Part shown: positions 21,008 to 32,504 of the stretch, piece after piece
Layout of the letters: each line of letters opens with the position of its first letter
Numbering within the stretch: the first letter of the stretch is position 1
NCBI RefSeq assembly: GCF_003589595.1
Contig: NW_020654080.1
Span: 6,026,979-6,090,978 of the forward strand
Direction of reading: 5' to 3'
DNA: 64,000 bases
Source: Hyposmocoma kahamanoa
Taxonomy: Eukaryota; Arthropoda; Insecta; Lepidoptera; Cosmopterigidae
The notes under the pieces: generated by a model
Database searches by the model: none
What the model was told of the DNA's origin: nothing
The model's input: the letters and a program-made list of their open reading frames with translations, nothing else
Position numbers and translations under genes: made by a program

Positions 21008-22159
21008 CATTGACCTACCAATAAATGGACATCAAGGACATGTAACGAAATATAAAAAAACTAAAACATTTAATTTAAATTGTAACGTCATTGCAGTACT
21101 GCCTAATTTTGCTTGCAACAATTTAAGGGCCCAGAAACTTCATATTCAGCGTCTACTGGATACTTAACAAAATATTTACCATATTTAGCTTCGACTGAAA
21201 ACTACTTCAACACAAGAGTAATGAAGCTGCCTTTATTGTAAATATTAATAAATTTTTATATATATTATTATGCCGAATTTTGTACAAATCCACTTAAAGA
21301 AAAAATAAAGAGTTGGACAGATACATACATACAAATATTATAAATGTGAAAATAGGCATGTAACGATTATCCAACTAAACGTAAACTCAAATATGCGTAA
21401 TTCTGAAAACCGATTTATAGTAAAACCGTTACATTTTCAAGTAATTTTGATGGTTTTCACAAAGTCAAAATTAACTTTCGATTTGTAATATTATACATAT
21501 AAAATTTTATAATAAAAAAATATATTTGATAATATGAAAATTCGAACTAACGTTATTTCGGGCAAGTGTATTTTCTGACTTGTGATTGATAATCCCAAGC
21601 CGTAAAACGATTGCAACAATATTTTGTTAGTTATTGCTAACGTTCAATAAATCATTTTAAAAATAAGATTAACATCACAGCTACTCTATAGTTTCTTTGT
21701 TCTAAATATTTCAAACGCTTGTGGTTCGAACAATTGAAAATGATCAAGAAGTTTACATAAACTTCTTGAAATTGACGTAATGGTCTCTTTCCATGTTTTG
21801 CGCGTGCAATGTGTAGAAAAAGAAGAGTTAGCGATTTGATTATTTTGTAATTTATACTTTCGATTCATTTATATATAAATTAAAAATACTATACAACTGC
21901 ACAAAATAACCTTTTAAATGATAACTATGAAAACACAATGTATTTTTTTAGTGAAAACATGATACAAAATCCTGTTTTTACACTACTGCAGAAGTTTTTA
22001 CAAGTTATTATTACATAGTACTGCATGAGTGACAACCGCGCTGTCAGTCGAACAAACGAAGACTGTTGCGCGATTGACACTCTGTATACGATTTTAACAC
22101 CCTATAGGTGCGGACACTTTTTACCGCGAACCCGACGTCCAATCGTTGGTAGGTCAATG
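21008..22159. mobile_element. hAT-like MITE, family C, copy 3, interrupted
   Basis: Ends CATTGACCTACCAATAAATG and (reverse complement) CATTGACCTACCAACGATTG, flanked by AGAACAGA and AGAACAGG (7 of 8 equal). Family C sequence occupies about 21008-21113 and 22035-22159. The roughly 0.9 kb between is an unrelated AT-rich insertion with no recognised gene and unclear ends. Confidence 0.75.
21114..22034. other. unidentified insertion within a hAT-like MITE
   Basis: AT-rich stretch that splits family C copy 3. No terminal repeats or protein similarity were recognised. It must be younger than the MITE it interrupts. It includes a 60-codon open frame on the minus strand (21686-21868), which looks fortuitous. 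Confidence 0.45.
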
Positions 22160-22288
22160 AGAACAGGACTATATCTATATAGATTTAAAATGAAGCTGCT
22201 TGTAAGCAGGCGCTTTTGCACAATGAAATGTTATTTTACGCCGTCTTCAAAAAAGACAGACTATAAGTAAGTAATTTAGATCTGAAAT

Positions 22289-22372
22289 ATAGTAGCAGTA
22301 GAGCTCCTTGCGAAAGAGATTTCTAGCGTAGTACTGCTACCTTTCCTATTCTTGCCGCCAAACAGTAATGCA
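22289..22372 (+). repeat. family A 5' fragment
   Basis: AGTAGCAGTAGAGCTCCTTG, CGAAAGAGATTTCTAG and TTGCCGCCAAACAGTAATGC match the first 80 bases of family A. Confidence 0.6.
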
Positions 22373-22379
22373 TTATTAT

Positions 22380-23409
22380 TCTATTGATACGCATATTCGT
22401 CAAAGTTTAAAAAATAATGGTAGCTCATTGTCAATATTGACTCGTCCGAAGAACAGAGTCTGATGTGATTATATAGCGAAATATGATAAATACACAATCT
22501 CGTTAATCAAACTAAGGCCTATCTATTTATATCTTATTTCGTTTCTGATAAATAAAATCGAACACCGGTCGATCTGATATCCATAGCGAAGAACAACGAA
22601 CGAAATGTACAGTGTTCCGAGGACAAGCAGTTGTGCACATAGGTCTTTGTTCTACGGATGAGTCATTATATTTTATATTAAAGAGGAGTTAATTGATCCA
22701 CCGCTATTTACATAATATAAACTACTTCCAGGCTACAGGTCAGTTCCATTTAGATATAAGACGAAATTTTGACCTTTTTCTGAGTTACGTTCTGTAGAAT
22801 GGATATTAGCAGTCCCCTTGCGCTATTTGATCATGGTACGGTTCAAGACATTTCTCAAAACAGAATACAAGCATTCACATACAATGAGAAATACCAAATA
22901 AGAGCATACTTTATAATACAAAAGGTAAAAGATTGACATGACATTTTTTTCAAAACTAGCCCTAGATAAATTGCTTCAAACTTGGTTTGGATACTTAAAA
23001 TACAAAATAAATTAACACGTGTTTAAGGGTTTTTCAACACAACCCCCAAAAAGAGGTAAGTTAGGATATGAAATATTTAAAAAAAAATTTTTTCGGTGAA
23101 AAATCGTATCCGTTGCATTTTCAAACTGGAATATTTCTCATTTCAGTTTTAGTAGTATATATAGTACATATGTAAACATTTTACGCGGGTGCAACGGTAT
23201 AATAATAACCATGTATCAGACAACCACATTTGGTGTTAGTATTTCATGTACTATGAATAACAGAGTAACACTGTTAACTCCGAAGTCACTGGTCGGAACA
23301 CCCAACCATAATCAATTTACTAAAGTTTGTCTCCTGAATTGGTCCAATCAGGAATTGCAACCGGGACTATAAGCCAATTATTGTAGTACAGGTACGTGTA
23401 GTATCTTTT
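22380..23409. other. no gene seen
   Basis: AT-rich, with nothing recognised. Confidence 0.6.
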
Positions 23410-23690
23410 TTTCTAGATATGAAGTGGCTGGAAAAAGAACTCGTGCGAGTGATGGTAAGTGGTAAGCGACGCGCCGGTTCTTACCTATTTTTGCCGCAGT
23501 GTTGCGTTCCTGTTTTGAAAGGGATGCTGGTGAACTTATAGGCACGTGAGACTTGTCTACTTTTTGTCTTAGGTGACGGGCGAAGTGGCAGTTATTCCTC
23601 AGATCTTTGTGATCTAAAGCACTGAATGGAACTGCAACCTGTTAAGGACAGGCGTGTCGCTTACCACGAGGCCACATATTACTTAATAGT
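23410..23690 (+). repeat. family A copy, rearranged 5' end
   Basis: TGTTGCGTTCCTGTTTTGAA, GATGCTGGTGAACTTATAGG, GTGACGGGCGAAGTGGCAG and GACAGGCGTGTCGCTTACCA are in plus orientation. The leftmost part has a GATGGTAAG-type segment out of order. Confidence 0.6.
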
Positions 23691-23775
23691 TACTACATAA
23701 TAGATACATCACTCTCATACAAAATTGAAAATAAATAGTAAATTCGACTACAGCCCCCGTAGCATGGCTATGCAT

Positions 23776-23905
23776 TATAGTCGCGACCCGCGCGATAAAA
23801 TTGAATGAAGCGCGCGCTATTCGCTATCTACATTAGATCTGATGAGACAGCCAATAGCGCGTACTTATTTCAATTTTATCGCGCGCATCGCGGGTGCGGT
23901 ACTCA
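23776..23905. mobile_element. foldback element, CG-rich arms
   Basis: ACCCGCGCGATAAAATTGAA with GCGCGCTATTCG is mirrored by AATAGCGCGT and TTCAATTTTATCGCGCGC. Arms are about 45 bp, imperfect. Confidence 0.5.
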
Positions 23906-24006
23906 CTACAAGAAAAAAGGAACCTAAACACGCTCAAAGAGTTGAAAATAACATTGACCTCCGGTTCCGCACACTTGCAACCGAATGCTGGGGTAAACAA
24001 GGGAGG

Positions 24007-24192
24007 CTACTCTCTATCTCTGTCCGACATCCGTCCGAAACAATTACTGTCAAATAAGTAATATTCGACAAAATTAAAAGACAAGTATCCAGTATGAAGC
24101 TTCATTCGCATCACGCGTCTTTTCATTTGGTCAAGTATTGCTTATTTGGCAGTAATTGTTTCGGACGGATGTCAGACGGAGATCGAGAGTAG
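24007..24192. mobile_element. foldback MITE, family I, complete copy
   Basis: Arms of about 56 bp run from CTACTCTC at 24007 and inward from 24192, with five differences between arms. They share GACATCCGTCCGAAACAATT and end in AAATAAG. The centre is short. The whole element can fold back on itself. Confidence 0.75.
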
Positions 24193-24254
24193 ACCCCAAG
24201 GATTGTAATGTAAATAAAAGATTTGTCTGAGCGCTTGCACTGTCGGTGATCTAC

Positions 24255-24425
24255 TCAGCGGTAGGCACTTATCGAGCGAGGATCCCTGTTGGAATCATAA
24301 AAAAAACAGTACCAGTGCCATTCGTAGCTTTACCTCGCAAAGATCCGAAGTCGCTGCCACTGCGCGTATCGCCTTGAGATATAAGTTGAAAAGGGCCATG
24401 TGCCTGTATTTGTATTTTATCTAAT
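24255..24425 (-). repeat. family A copy, diverged
   Basis: AATCATAAAAAAAACAGTAC, CAGTGCCATTCGTAGCTTTA, AAAGATCCGAAGTCGCTGCC and GCCATGTGCCTGTATTTG follow family order on the minus strand. Confidence 0.55.
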
Positions 24426-24725
24426 AAGCACCCTACAATACACCGGAAGCTCGTTATGGATTCTAATTTATCACGCACATCTCTATGATTTCTTGACGTA
24501 ACAGGAAACAGAAATTGCCGTCTTTTACCTTGGTTATTATTTTTCCCGCTTGTTTATTATCAGAGGTGAGTACGTACAACTTATTACGGGTCAATCTTAT
24601 CTTATCTCAAACATTTTGTTTAATATGGATATGAATATGTTTTTCGGAATTTTATAACAACGCCTTAAAATTTTTATATTTGAATTTGACAAGAAAAACT
24701 ACTTTATTTTTTATTTCAAATGTAT

Positions 24726-25010
24726 TTTTGTATGATACCAAGTGAAGTTTATAAGTGACACGCCTGTCCATAGCAGTTCCAGTGCCACTCAAAGCTTTAA
24801 ATCGCAATAATCTGAAGGGCACTGCCACAGCAGCCCTTACCCTGAGACATAAATTGACAAGTCCCATGTGCCTATAATTTCACCACCACCTTGAAAACCG
24901 AAACGCAATAATGCTCACATGATTACTACACTACACGGCGATAGAAATAGGTAAGGACAGGGGTAGGTATCGCTTACCATTAGTCGCACGACCGTCCAGT
25001 GACTTCATGT
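24726..25010 (-). repeat. family A copy
   Basis: GTGACACGCCTGTCCATAGC, CACTCAAAGCTTTAAATCGC, ACCCTGAGACATAAATTGAC, CAAGTCCCATGTGCC and GATAGAAATAGGTAAGGACA. At 24975-25010 a second partial 3' end (GTCCAGTGACTTCATGTCGT) is added. Confidence 0.65.
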
Positions 25011-25124
25011 CGTGAAAAAAAAAGATACTAAAAGTATCTGTACTACAATAGTTGGCTTATAATCCCGGATGCAATTCCTGATTGGATCAATTCAGGAGAC
25101 AAACTTTGCTAAATTGATTACCAG

Positions 25125-25222
25125 CACCGTAGCTATGCTCACAGTACTGCTTGGCGGCAGAAATAGGTAACATTGCAGTACTTCCTTGAAGGATCGCTTC
25201 ACAAGGAATTTTACTGCTACAA
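25125..25222 (-). repeat. family A 5' fragment
   Basis: TATGCTCACAGTACTGCTTG, GCGGCAGAAATAGGTAACAT and GCTTCACAAGGAATTTTACT match the 5' part in reverse. Confidence 0.55.
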
Positions 25223-25867
25223 TAATTCATAATATATCCCAGAATTTACTTACTAACTTACCGATATTATGACAGCATGTCAAAAGTATACAAAAATGTC
25301 ACGGTTGACAAATCACGTTTATTATTATATTTAAAATCATATAGTGTGTTACATGAAGGTGCAATGTTTAGGATTTGAAAATATCTCTGACACTGAGTTT
25401 TTTTTAAATCCTTTTCACTTTTTATACATTCTAAGTTACAGTTACCAATTCAAATAAATCGTACCTTTGGTATATATTAAACCAATAATACGCTACACCT
25501 GCAAAACGACTACTTTTCAGAATAAATGCTTAACACGTCACAGGTTCTAAGGACACGGACAGGGTGTCCTTAGCGATTTTGGTACTGTAGTGTCCTATAA
25601 CTACACGGTGTCTCCAACACGCACCTCCAGCTCCACCTTTTTTTTTAAATTATGTATCTTTTGAAATAAAAAAAATGTTTACCACAATCGTTAGGGATAC
25701 CGTGTGTCTCAGGGCGCATATCTGGTTAAAGCTTTTACCAACGAAATTAGCGGATAACTATTTTATGTTTAAATAGGAGCGTTATAAAATTTCACATAAT
25801 ATACATAATTTGTTCATATAATTCGTATTCTACCCTCGCAACGAAAAAAAGCACAACTATGAGTACT

Positions 25868-26111
25868 TTACACGACTGTTGTGCCCGTTTTCATTCCAAG
25901 GGCAGTATTAGTTTTATCACTTTCATGTGATACGAGCGCTTTTGCCGTATAAACACTTATGGCGTTATTATACCGAGGGTACGATATAATGGCTGAACCT
26001 TTGCGTATTATTATTTTAAAATTTATCGTAGTCATAGTCATATAATTTATGGCAATAGGTGGTACAGGTCCTAAAGGTATTGGATGCTCCAACTGAAATC
26101 CTGGAATGGTA
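25868..26111 (-). CDS. candidate terminal exon, unidentified
   Basis: A minus-strand AACTTGCAG acceptor ends just before 26111, and an open frame runs to TAA at 25868-25870. It encodes about 81 residues, including IPLGPVPPIAINYMTMTT, YPRYNNAISVYTAKALVSH and ALGMKTGTTVV, with mixed composition. A second acceptor (GGATTTCAG) would start the exon at 26092. No ATG start is required if it is a last exon. No family was recognised and no polyadenylation signal lies close by. Chance ORF or transposon debris is possible. Confidence 0.2.
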
Positions 26112-27695
26112 CTGCAAGTTAAGTTGCTTTAATAAGTACATTACTTATTTTTATAATAAGAAAGACTTATAAATTAAAAAAACACTTCAATAGTTAGAAT
26201 TTTTTCAACTTATTTTTAAACATTTGTTCCATTTCAATATTTTTATCTATAATCAGATTATTATGATAATTAAAATGTCTGCAAGAGTGCGAGCCCGCAA
26301 TAAGACCCTGTGTTTTGTATTTTGTGCTTGAATTGACAAATAATAGACAAAACTTACATGATTTTACCAAATAGTTACACGTTTTTATACTAAATTTCAT
26401 TTTTTTTTTACTAATTGTCAATTAAAATAAATCTAGTTCGCTTTTAATTCAAGGATTCCACGTACACTTATTGCACATATCCAGGTACGTATATAAGTTT
26501 ATTTGTACATAAATTACTAAGTAATAAAAATTGTGCATATTTTAAAATCTCATGTGCAATTACGTCTTAATTTCAGTTTATTAGTAAATTGTGTGACGTA
26601 CGTAGTTATGTACCTATGTTTTTTAACTTACATATTAATATTTGTTATAAAATCTTTCTAGACCAGATTACATCACACTAAACCATACAAACGCACGTAT
26701 ATGGCAGTACATAAACAAACAGCGTAATAACTAAACATAAAACCTCAAAATTATATATATTTTTTATTTCAGGTCTATTTTAAAAAGAAAAAAATGGTGG
26801 CTCTATTTCTTTTCATTATTTACTTTTAATTTCATACTAATAATAGCGATACATGGTAAAATTAAAATGTGGTGATTTGAGAACGCGGTAGCCTGCTCGT
26901 GAAGGATACAGGTTAGTCGAGTTGTTCGAAGTTGGTTAACTTTGCGTCTTGTTTTCATTTTAATATTTTTGAAAAAATATTTTTATTCATAAAGTTTCTG
27001 TTACTTAATTAACGTTAAACTGTTACAATTTTTATATTTTCAACCATTTCTACTTTATCAGAAAATGTAGAAAAAAAAACCATTTTGTTTTAATTTCGAT
27101 TTTTTTCAATACAAATAAATTAAAGCGTGTTAAAAGATGAGACCTTCATTGTTACTTTATGCCTAATTATCATTTAATTCAATATAAACGTTACTATTTT
27201 ACATTCTCACTTTTTGTTCCGCTAAATGTGCTTGTGTCTGTACTGAATATGGTGATCACAATTAATGATGCCACAACTTATTTTGTGTACGGTCGAGCTT
27301 TATTTTTATTACACCCTCTATACATGCAGTCTTAATTCCGTATTGAAAATTAAACCTCACGTCGTTTACACAATACTTAATATTTAATACTCTAAAGTGA
27401 GTTTGTATACTTAAGTGTGAGTCAAGACTTCTACAAAATGTTAACATTTTAGTTAATATTCGCCTTAACATATTACTTACACTAAGAATAATGAAACACT
27501 ATACAAGATGTTAAGTTAATTGCGTTACACATGAAAGGGGGTGGTTTTACCCATTAATACGACAAATGCTACTATTAGCAGGGATCATGGTCAAAGGGAT
27601 CTGAAATCAAGGACAACCATCAGCTATTCCATATTAAGTTTATATACCTACACGATGGAAATATAGGAGAGGGATGTCTCCTCTAAATGCAAAAT
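26112..27695. other. no gene seen
   Basis: Very AT-rich, the longest stretch without noticed repeats before the hairpin at 27696. Confidence 0.6.
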
Positions 27696-27754
27696 TTCAT
27701 GGTGTTTCTATAATTTAAGACACTATGTTACTTAAATTATAGAAACACCATGAA
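27696..27754. repeat. perfect 24-bp hairpin, 11-nt loop
   Basis: Arms 27696-27719 and 27731-27754 are exact reverse complements (core GGTGTTTCTATAATTTAAG). Not part of any repeat recognised here. Confidence 0.9.
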
Positions 27755-27966
27755 TTAATTAATCCTTATAGTTGACAATTTTGAGCGGCATTACAGAAAT
27801 GCAGGATGTTTTTTCACGTTTGATCGGTTTGTTTCCCAGATGAGACAAACAATTTTTTGAAAGTCTTCGAATGCAGAATTGCTTATAATTATTAATACAA
27901 AGAAAATTTCCTTCGATTTGACAGTATACATTTACAGATCGAGTTAATAGACCTTGCAAATTTGTC

Positions 27967-28070
27967 TATGAGTTTATTACAGATCTTTGTTTTTTTAACG
28001 ACTTTTTGCCGTGGCGCCATCTGTGAGGATTTATGAAAGTTTTTTCTTCACTCAGCTAAATAGTAAATCT
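27967..28070 (-). mobile_element. SINE family E, 5' fragment
   Basis: ACAGATCTTTGTTTTTTTAA, CGACTTTTTGCCGTGGCGCC and ATGAAAGTTTTTTCTTCACT match the 5' region of the copies at 39760-40080 and 44140-44345. Confidence 0.5.
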
Positions 28071-28137
28071 CGCTTTATAAATTGTAATATTGATTGTAAT
28101 ATTCATTACATTAAAATGTTTTATTATCATGATATTC

Positions 28138-28232
28138 TTTTAGGAAATGAAACTATTTTTCCGAATTGAAGTCGCGTATAATTGTTTTTTCAAACAATGT
28201 GCAACAATCGCGAAACCTAAGAACTCGATATG
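28138..28232 (+). mobile_element. family D fragment, internal deletion
   Basis: GGAAATGAAACTATTTTTCC runs to CAAACAA and joins directly to TGTGCAACAATCGCGAAACC, AAGAACTCGAT. The left arm and the tail are present; the centre is deleted. Confidence 0.6.
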
Positions 28233-28444
28233 GTATTCATTTTTTTAGCGAACTTTATCCACTACTTTTATTATAATTACAAAGATCGATTACTAAGAAA
28301 TAGTGTTTGATCTGACAGGACATAATAGTGTCTACGTGATGCAAAATCCTATCTATAATATTTAAAATACTTTCGCTTGGCTAAGGGACACTAGCCGATA
28401 GAACAATGTTGACACGAGCTGGTAAAATTCACCTAATGTTAGTT

Positions 28445-28520
28445 ACGGACCAAAGGATTTTTTTCTGAGTGTTTTTTCTGAGTGTTCGATCTTTGTATTA
28501 ATAATTATAACAAATTAGTT
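28445..28520 (+). mobile_element. SINE family E, 3' fragment
   Basis: ACCAAAGGATTTTTTTCTGA, a duplicated CTGAGTGTT motif, then GTTCGATCTTTGTATTAATA. Confidence 0.5.
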
Positions 28521-29374
28521 ACGATAGTTAATCAGTGGAGGAGGGTTACATGAATCAGCTGATTTTTTATCGCGTTTTCATAAGATACAAAAAAGTTACT
28601 CGTAGTTCATATCAATACGTAAGTCACCCGTTTTTCGATATAACGCAATTAAGTTCACTCCATATGTTTAATAACTTCTAAATAGTTTTGTGCATAGGAC
28701 TTCATAATTTACATGTGAATTCTTATCATAATATCATCATAATAGAGAGTTCATGGTAGCTTTTACGTTAGTATAACTTAATTGTCTTGTTGTTGTAACC
28801 TAACATTATACATATAGTACACTTAACCTATTCCAATGTAAACTTCAATCGTATTGGTTAACATTGACTCACATTTAATTTTGACACTTTTGTGCTTTTG
28901 TACAAAACTTACAGTTCCATCCATACAGTTCCTGCTTTGCTCCATATAAAATCCATAGCATCATACAAATACATAGATTCCATACAAAACGTTTATTCCC
29001 TGTTTTCCTACACTATATACAATCTAATTTGGAGATTTATCATAGCATATAATTTCAATTTCACACACAATAATTTTACATAAATAAAATAGGTATTATG
29101 TTTCCATAACATTATAGTTCATAAGTTTTTATTCGATGAAATTATTATTACCTTCAAGGATTTTTTTTCTCATAAAAATAAATTACATTATATTTTATTT
29201 TTATTGAAATCATGATGTTTTTATTATCATAATATTAATTTATTTCTTATGGCAATGTTTCACTAGTTTTTTTTATATTACTGATACACAGATTCAGCAA
29301 ACACAAAGAAAAAATCCTTAGATCCGAAGTCAAATCGTGGTCACGTTGAGACAACAGACGCAGGCTGGATTATT
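28521..29374. other. no gene seen
   Basis: Very AT-rich; one chance ORF of 63 codons. Confidence 0.6.
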
Positions 29375-29995
29375 TTTTTTATATCAAGTGACGGAACGAA
29401 CAAGTACTGCGCCTGGTGAGGACAAAGATCTGAATGGAACTGCCATTGCGCCCGTCACCTTGAGACATAAATTGACAAATCCCATGTGCGTGTAATATCA
29501 GCAGCACTCTTAGGGCGTGTTCCCATTATGTCGTGACTACAGATAATCGTGGCTTGTATATTTAAATAAAGTTGTGCACACATAGAACAGCACGATTAAC
29601 TGTCTTTCAATACATTTTGACGTTATGACGACACATTGTCATAACAATGGGAAGAGCTAGAACGACAGTCGTTGGACGATAAATAAAACGTCACGATAAA
29701 TATGTGACGACACATAATCGCAGCCGCAAACGATTCTGTCGTGCAAACGACAAGGCGGCTGCCGTAAATCGATAAATTGTCGTCACGATCTAATGGGCAC
29801 AGCTAGACACGACAGTCGTTCAAGGATGAAATAAACGTCCACGACACAGTCACGACTGTCGTGATTTGGGAACAGGCTTGACGCGACAACGATAAATAAA
29901 ACGACATAACGGGAACGCGCCTTTACCCTTCAAAACCGGAACGCAGTAATGCTGATATTACTGCTTGGCGGAACTCTATTGCTACTATAATTAAT
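29375..29995 (-). repeat. family A copy split by a MITE
   Basis: Family A sequence at 29375-29512 (ATATCAAGTGACGGAACGAA, GATCTGAATGGAACTGCCAT, CCCATGTGCGTG) resumes at 29926-29995 (CCCTTCAAAACCGGAACGCA, ATTACTGCTTGGCGGAACTC). The gap is the PIF/Harbinger-like MITE 29513-29922. Confidence 0.75.
29513..29922. mobile_element. PIF/Harbinger-like MITE inserted in a family A repeat
   Basis: Ends GGGCGTGTTCCCATTATGTC and, reverse complemented, AGGCGCGTTCCCGTTATGTC. TTA is present on both sides (29510-29512, 29923-29925), and joining the flanks restores the family A sequence CACCCTTACCC. The three-base TTA duplication and G-rich inverted ends fit PIF/Harbinger. The interior has repeated CGACAGTCGT and GATAAATAAAACG motifs. 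Length 410 bp, no ORF. Confidence 0.85.
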
Positions 29996-30781
29996 TATTC
30001 TTTGTGTTTGCTACATCTTTGTATCAATAATAATAATAATAAGGTATGTTTTTACAAAATAGAATATTAAAAATTACTACCGCTTATAATAAGTAATACA
30101 AGGTACAGTTCGGAAAAACGTAGTATTTACTTACAATTACTGAATAATAATGAAATGATGATTTCGAGTAAAATTGGTCGATGCACTATAAAGCGTTCAA
30201 CCAACATGTAATTACATATTCAATGGCTGGAAAAATAACGATTCGCGTTTTCCGTTACAATTAATTCATCCCTTATACATGATTATTTTTAAAATACAAT
30301 CTCACAGGACTATATTACTTATGTCATAAATAGCAACTTTGGTTCTAGAACATTTAACCCGTCATGAGTTCTAGAAACACACGGTGACATTAACCATTTT
30401 GTAAAAAAAAAAATATAAAAAAGAATTAATTACTTCTATAATTTTTTTGTTAATGGTGGACGATAACACAACTGCACGAGACTCCGTGTGGTTTTAAGGC
30501 GCTACAGTACCAACATCTCTTGAACGAGTGACAAGTTAATAATTCAACAGATTTTATACTAAAATATTGATATTTACTTTTTCTTTTCAAAACCGAAACG
30601 CAGTAATGCTAATATTACTAACAAATACAGATCTAAAAATATATCAGATAGTACAACGTGAACTTAAAAGTTTGATTTTGATATAATTACGTTTTGTAAA
30701 AAAATCATAAAAGAAAAGTTGTTGTTTGGTTAGTAATGTAGTCCTGCTAGGTTGTTAGTATTTTACAAATAAGTCAATATA
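29996..30781. other. no gene seen
   Basis: AT-rich; a 35-base family A fragment near 30590. Confidence 0.55.
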
Positions 30782-31854
30782 CAGGCTGTATATTTGAAAG
30801 TGAGACATATTCATACATGTCATAGTAAATCATGTTACAACTTAATATAGCCTAAAATAAAATTAGGATATGGGATAGAACAAAATATAAATCAACAATT
30901 TTGTTTTGAAGTGTACATAGGAATAAACCGATTCCCTTTACGCTTGATTTCGAGTGCAATGGGAATGCTACCCAGCGAGCGACGAGTGAGACAGCAACAA
31001 TAACAATGATTTTACATCTCCCTTCCTACTAAAAGCACCTCTTTTCTCTAGAAAATAAAAACTAAGTTACTCACCTACGCATATTTATGTTTTGATTACG
31101 TTTTAGCTTATGCTAATTATTTTTTACTTCTGAACTATCGTCTAAATGTTTTACGTACTAAAAAAGATAAGTTTATGATTTAGTAACTAATTATCATTTA
31201 ATAAGAACTGAGGTTTTTGGCGTAGTTAAAAATGTGAAATCAAATTATATACAATGATTGATTTTTTAGTTCTTTACAGTTTTTTACACTTACGTGGTAC
31301 GGAGCAAGTGTTCAAAATGTCCACCGTTTTCCATAATGCATAGTCTAGCACGTCTTGGAAAATTTTGTTTTAAATTGTTCAACGCATACACATTTTGTTT
31401 CACAGTATAAAATGCTGAGATAATCCTTTCATGCAACACTTCGACACTGTTCACATCCTCCGCGTAAAACTCCGATTTGGGAACATTTTAATAGCTCGTC
31501 TCACACTATCACTACTTATTGCGTAAAGTCGCACCATCTCAATCCATTCGACGTTAGAATAAATATCTATTTTGCGCGAGAGAGCGGAAGTACAAATAAT
31601 ACGTATCTTCGCTAGACCAAGGTCGCGTGCACTGTCACAAATTTTCGCCGCCGTGCCGCAGCTCGCCGTTGCGTCGGAGCAATAATAGTGATGTGCATAG
31701 ATATCGAGAACTAATGTTGTTCACAAGTAGTACTCGATAAAAAACATTAAAAAATATTTTTTTGTAAAGTTTAAGTTCATTAATCTTTTTTGTCTTCAAA
31801 ATCAGGAATATAACGCACTCTATAAGTATGTCCCACTTTCAAATATACAGCCTA
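30782..31854 (-). mobile_element. Tc1/mariner-superfamily element, internally deleted
   Basis: The outer ends are inverted: GGCTGTATATTTGAAAGTG at 30784-30802 is repeated in reverse complement near 31834-31852, and similarity continues through GAGACATA/GGGACATA. A TA precedes the left end. Between the ends, about 1.07 kb holds only the N-terminal and C-terminal pieces of a transposase (separate entry); the rest is AT-rich. The copy is non-autonomous. Confidence 0.8.
31290..31560 (-). pseudogene. transposase remnant: N-terminal HTH piece joined to C-terminus
   Basis: From 31560 downward the frame reads NVEWIEMVRLYAISSDS and FPNRSFTRR, like the first helices of transposases of the IS630/Tc1-like group. 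After a short frameshift it continues VLHERIISAFYTVKQNVYAL and ends ENGGHFEHLL before a TAA at 31290-31292, which resembles the C-terminus of such transposases. The whole catalytic DDE/DDD core (several hundred residues) is absent. The deletion junction is near 31445-31460. Confidence 0.75.
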
Positions 31855-32107
31855 AATATTAAGGTATATAACGTACAATTTCAACGAATATTACATAAAA
31901 CAATATATTATCCATCGACATTTCTGTGAAAATTGTAGTTAATAAGAAACATAAAAAGACTAGAATTTTCACTCGAAAGTACGTATACAGGTTAGGTAGC
32001 CGACTGCAAGACTTTAAAGGGACAATGGTATATTAAACAGATATCAATTTCATAAAATATAAATTAAAGTTGAAAAAAATTAAAAAATTCCGTAAAAAAC
32101 CAACCAT

Positions 32108-32200
32108 TTTGGAAATAAAACTATTTTTTCGGAACTAAGTCGCGAATATTTGTTTTTTTTTTTTACACAAACGAATGTTTTGGGCTCCATATAATAACAC
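32108..32200 (+). mobile_element. family D fragment
   Basis: GGAAATAAAACTATTTTTTC, TCGCGAATATTTG, then a T run and ACGAATGTTTTGGGCTCC. A diverged left part of family D. Confidence 0.5.
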
Positions 32201-32504
32201 AGCTGACTCATTTTTTTTTACTATTATTTTGTAACCATGTGCGTTAGACCTTGAACCTTAAACAAATCTATATGGGTATTATGTCACTACTCTCCATATC
32301 ATAACTAACGTAATAGACATTTTTACCAAAATTGAGATTATTAACGTATCTGGAATTAGCAAAGCGAGATCTACAACCCTCTTTAATCGGTTTTTTAACA
32401 TCTTATTTCGTTTCAGTTTTATTGTTGAGTAAAATCAGCGTTATTTCAGCGTTAGGTGTCAACATCTCGAAAGTTACCAGTTGAGAGGGTGTATTGGAGA
32501 TTTT

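Noticed and set aside
21095..22024. AGTACTGC at 21095-21102 and 22017-22024 as an 8-bp target duplication of the insertion in MITE copy 3
   Set aside because: Comparison with copy 1 shows MITE similarity continuing past the first AGTACTGC to TTTTGCTTGC, so the true break lies further in and the match may be chance.
30782..31854. Promoter or enhancer role for the inverted ends
   Set aside because: Transposase remnants between them explain the structure fully.
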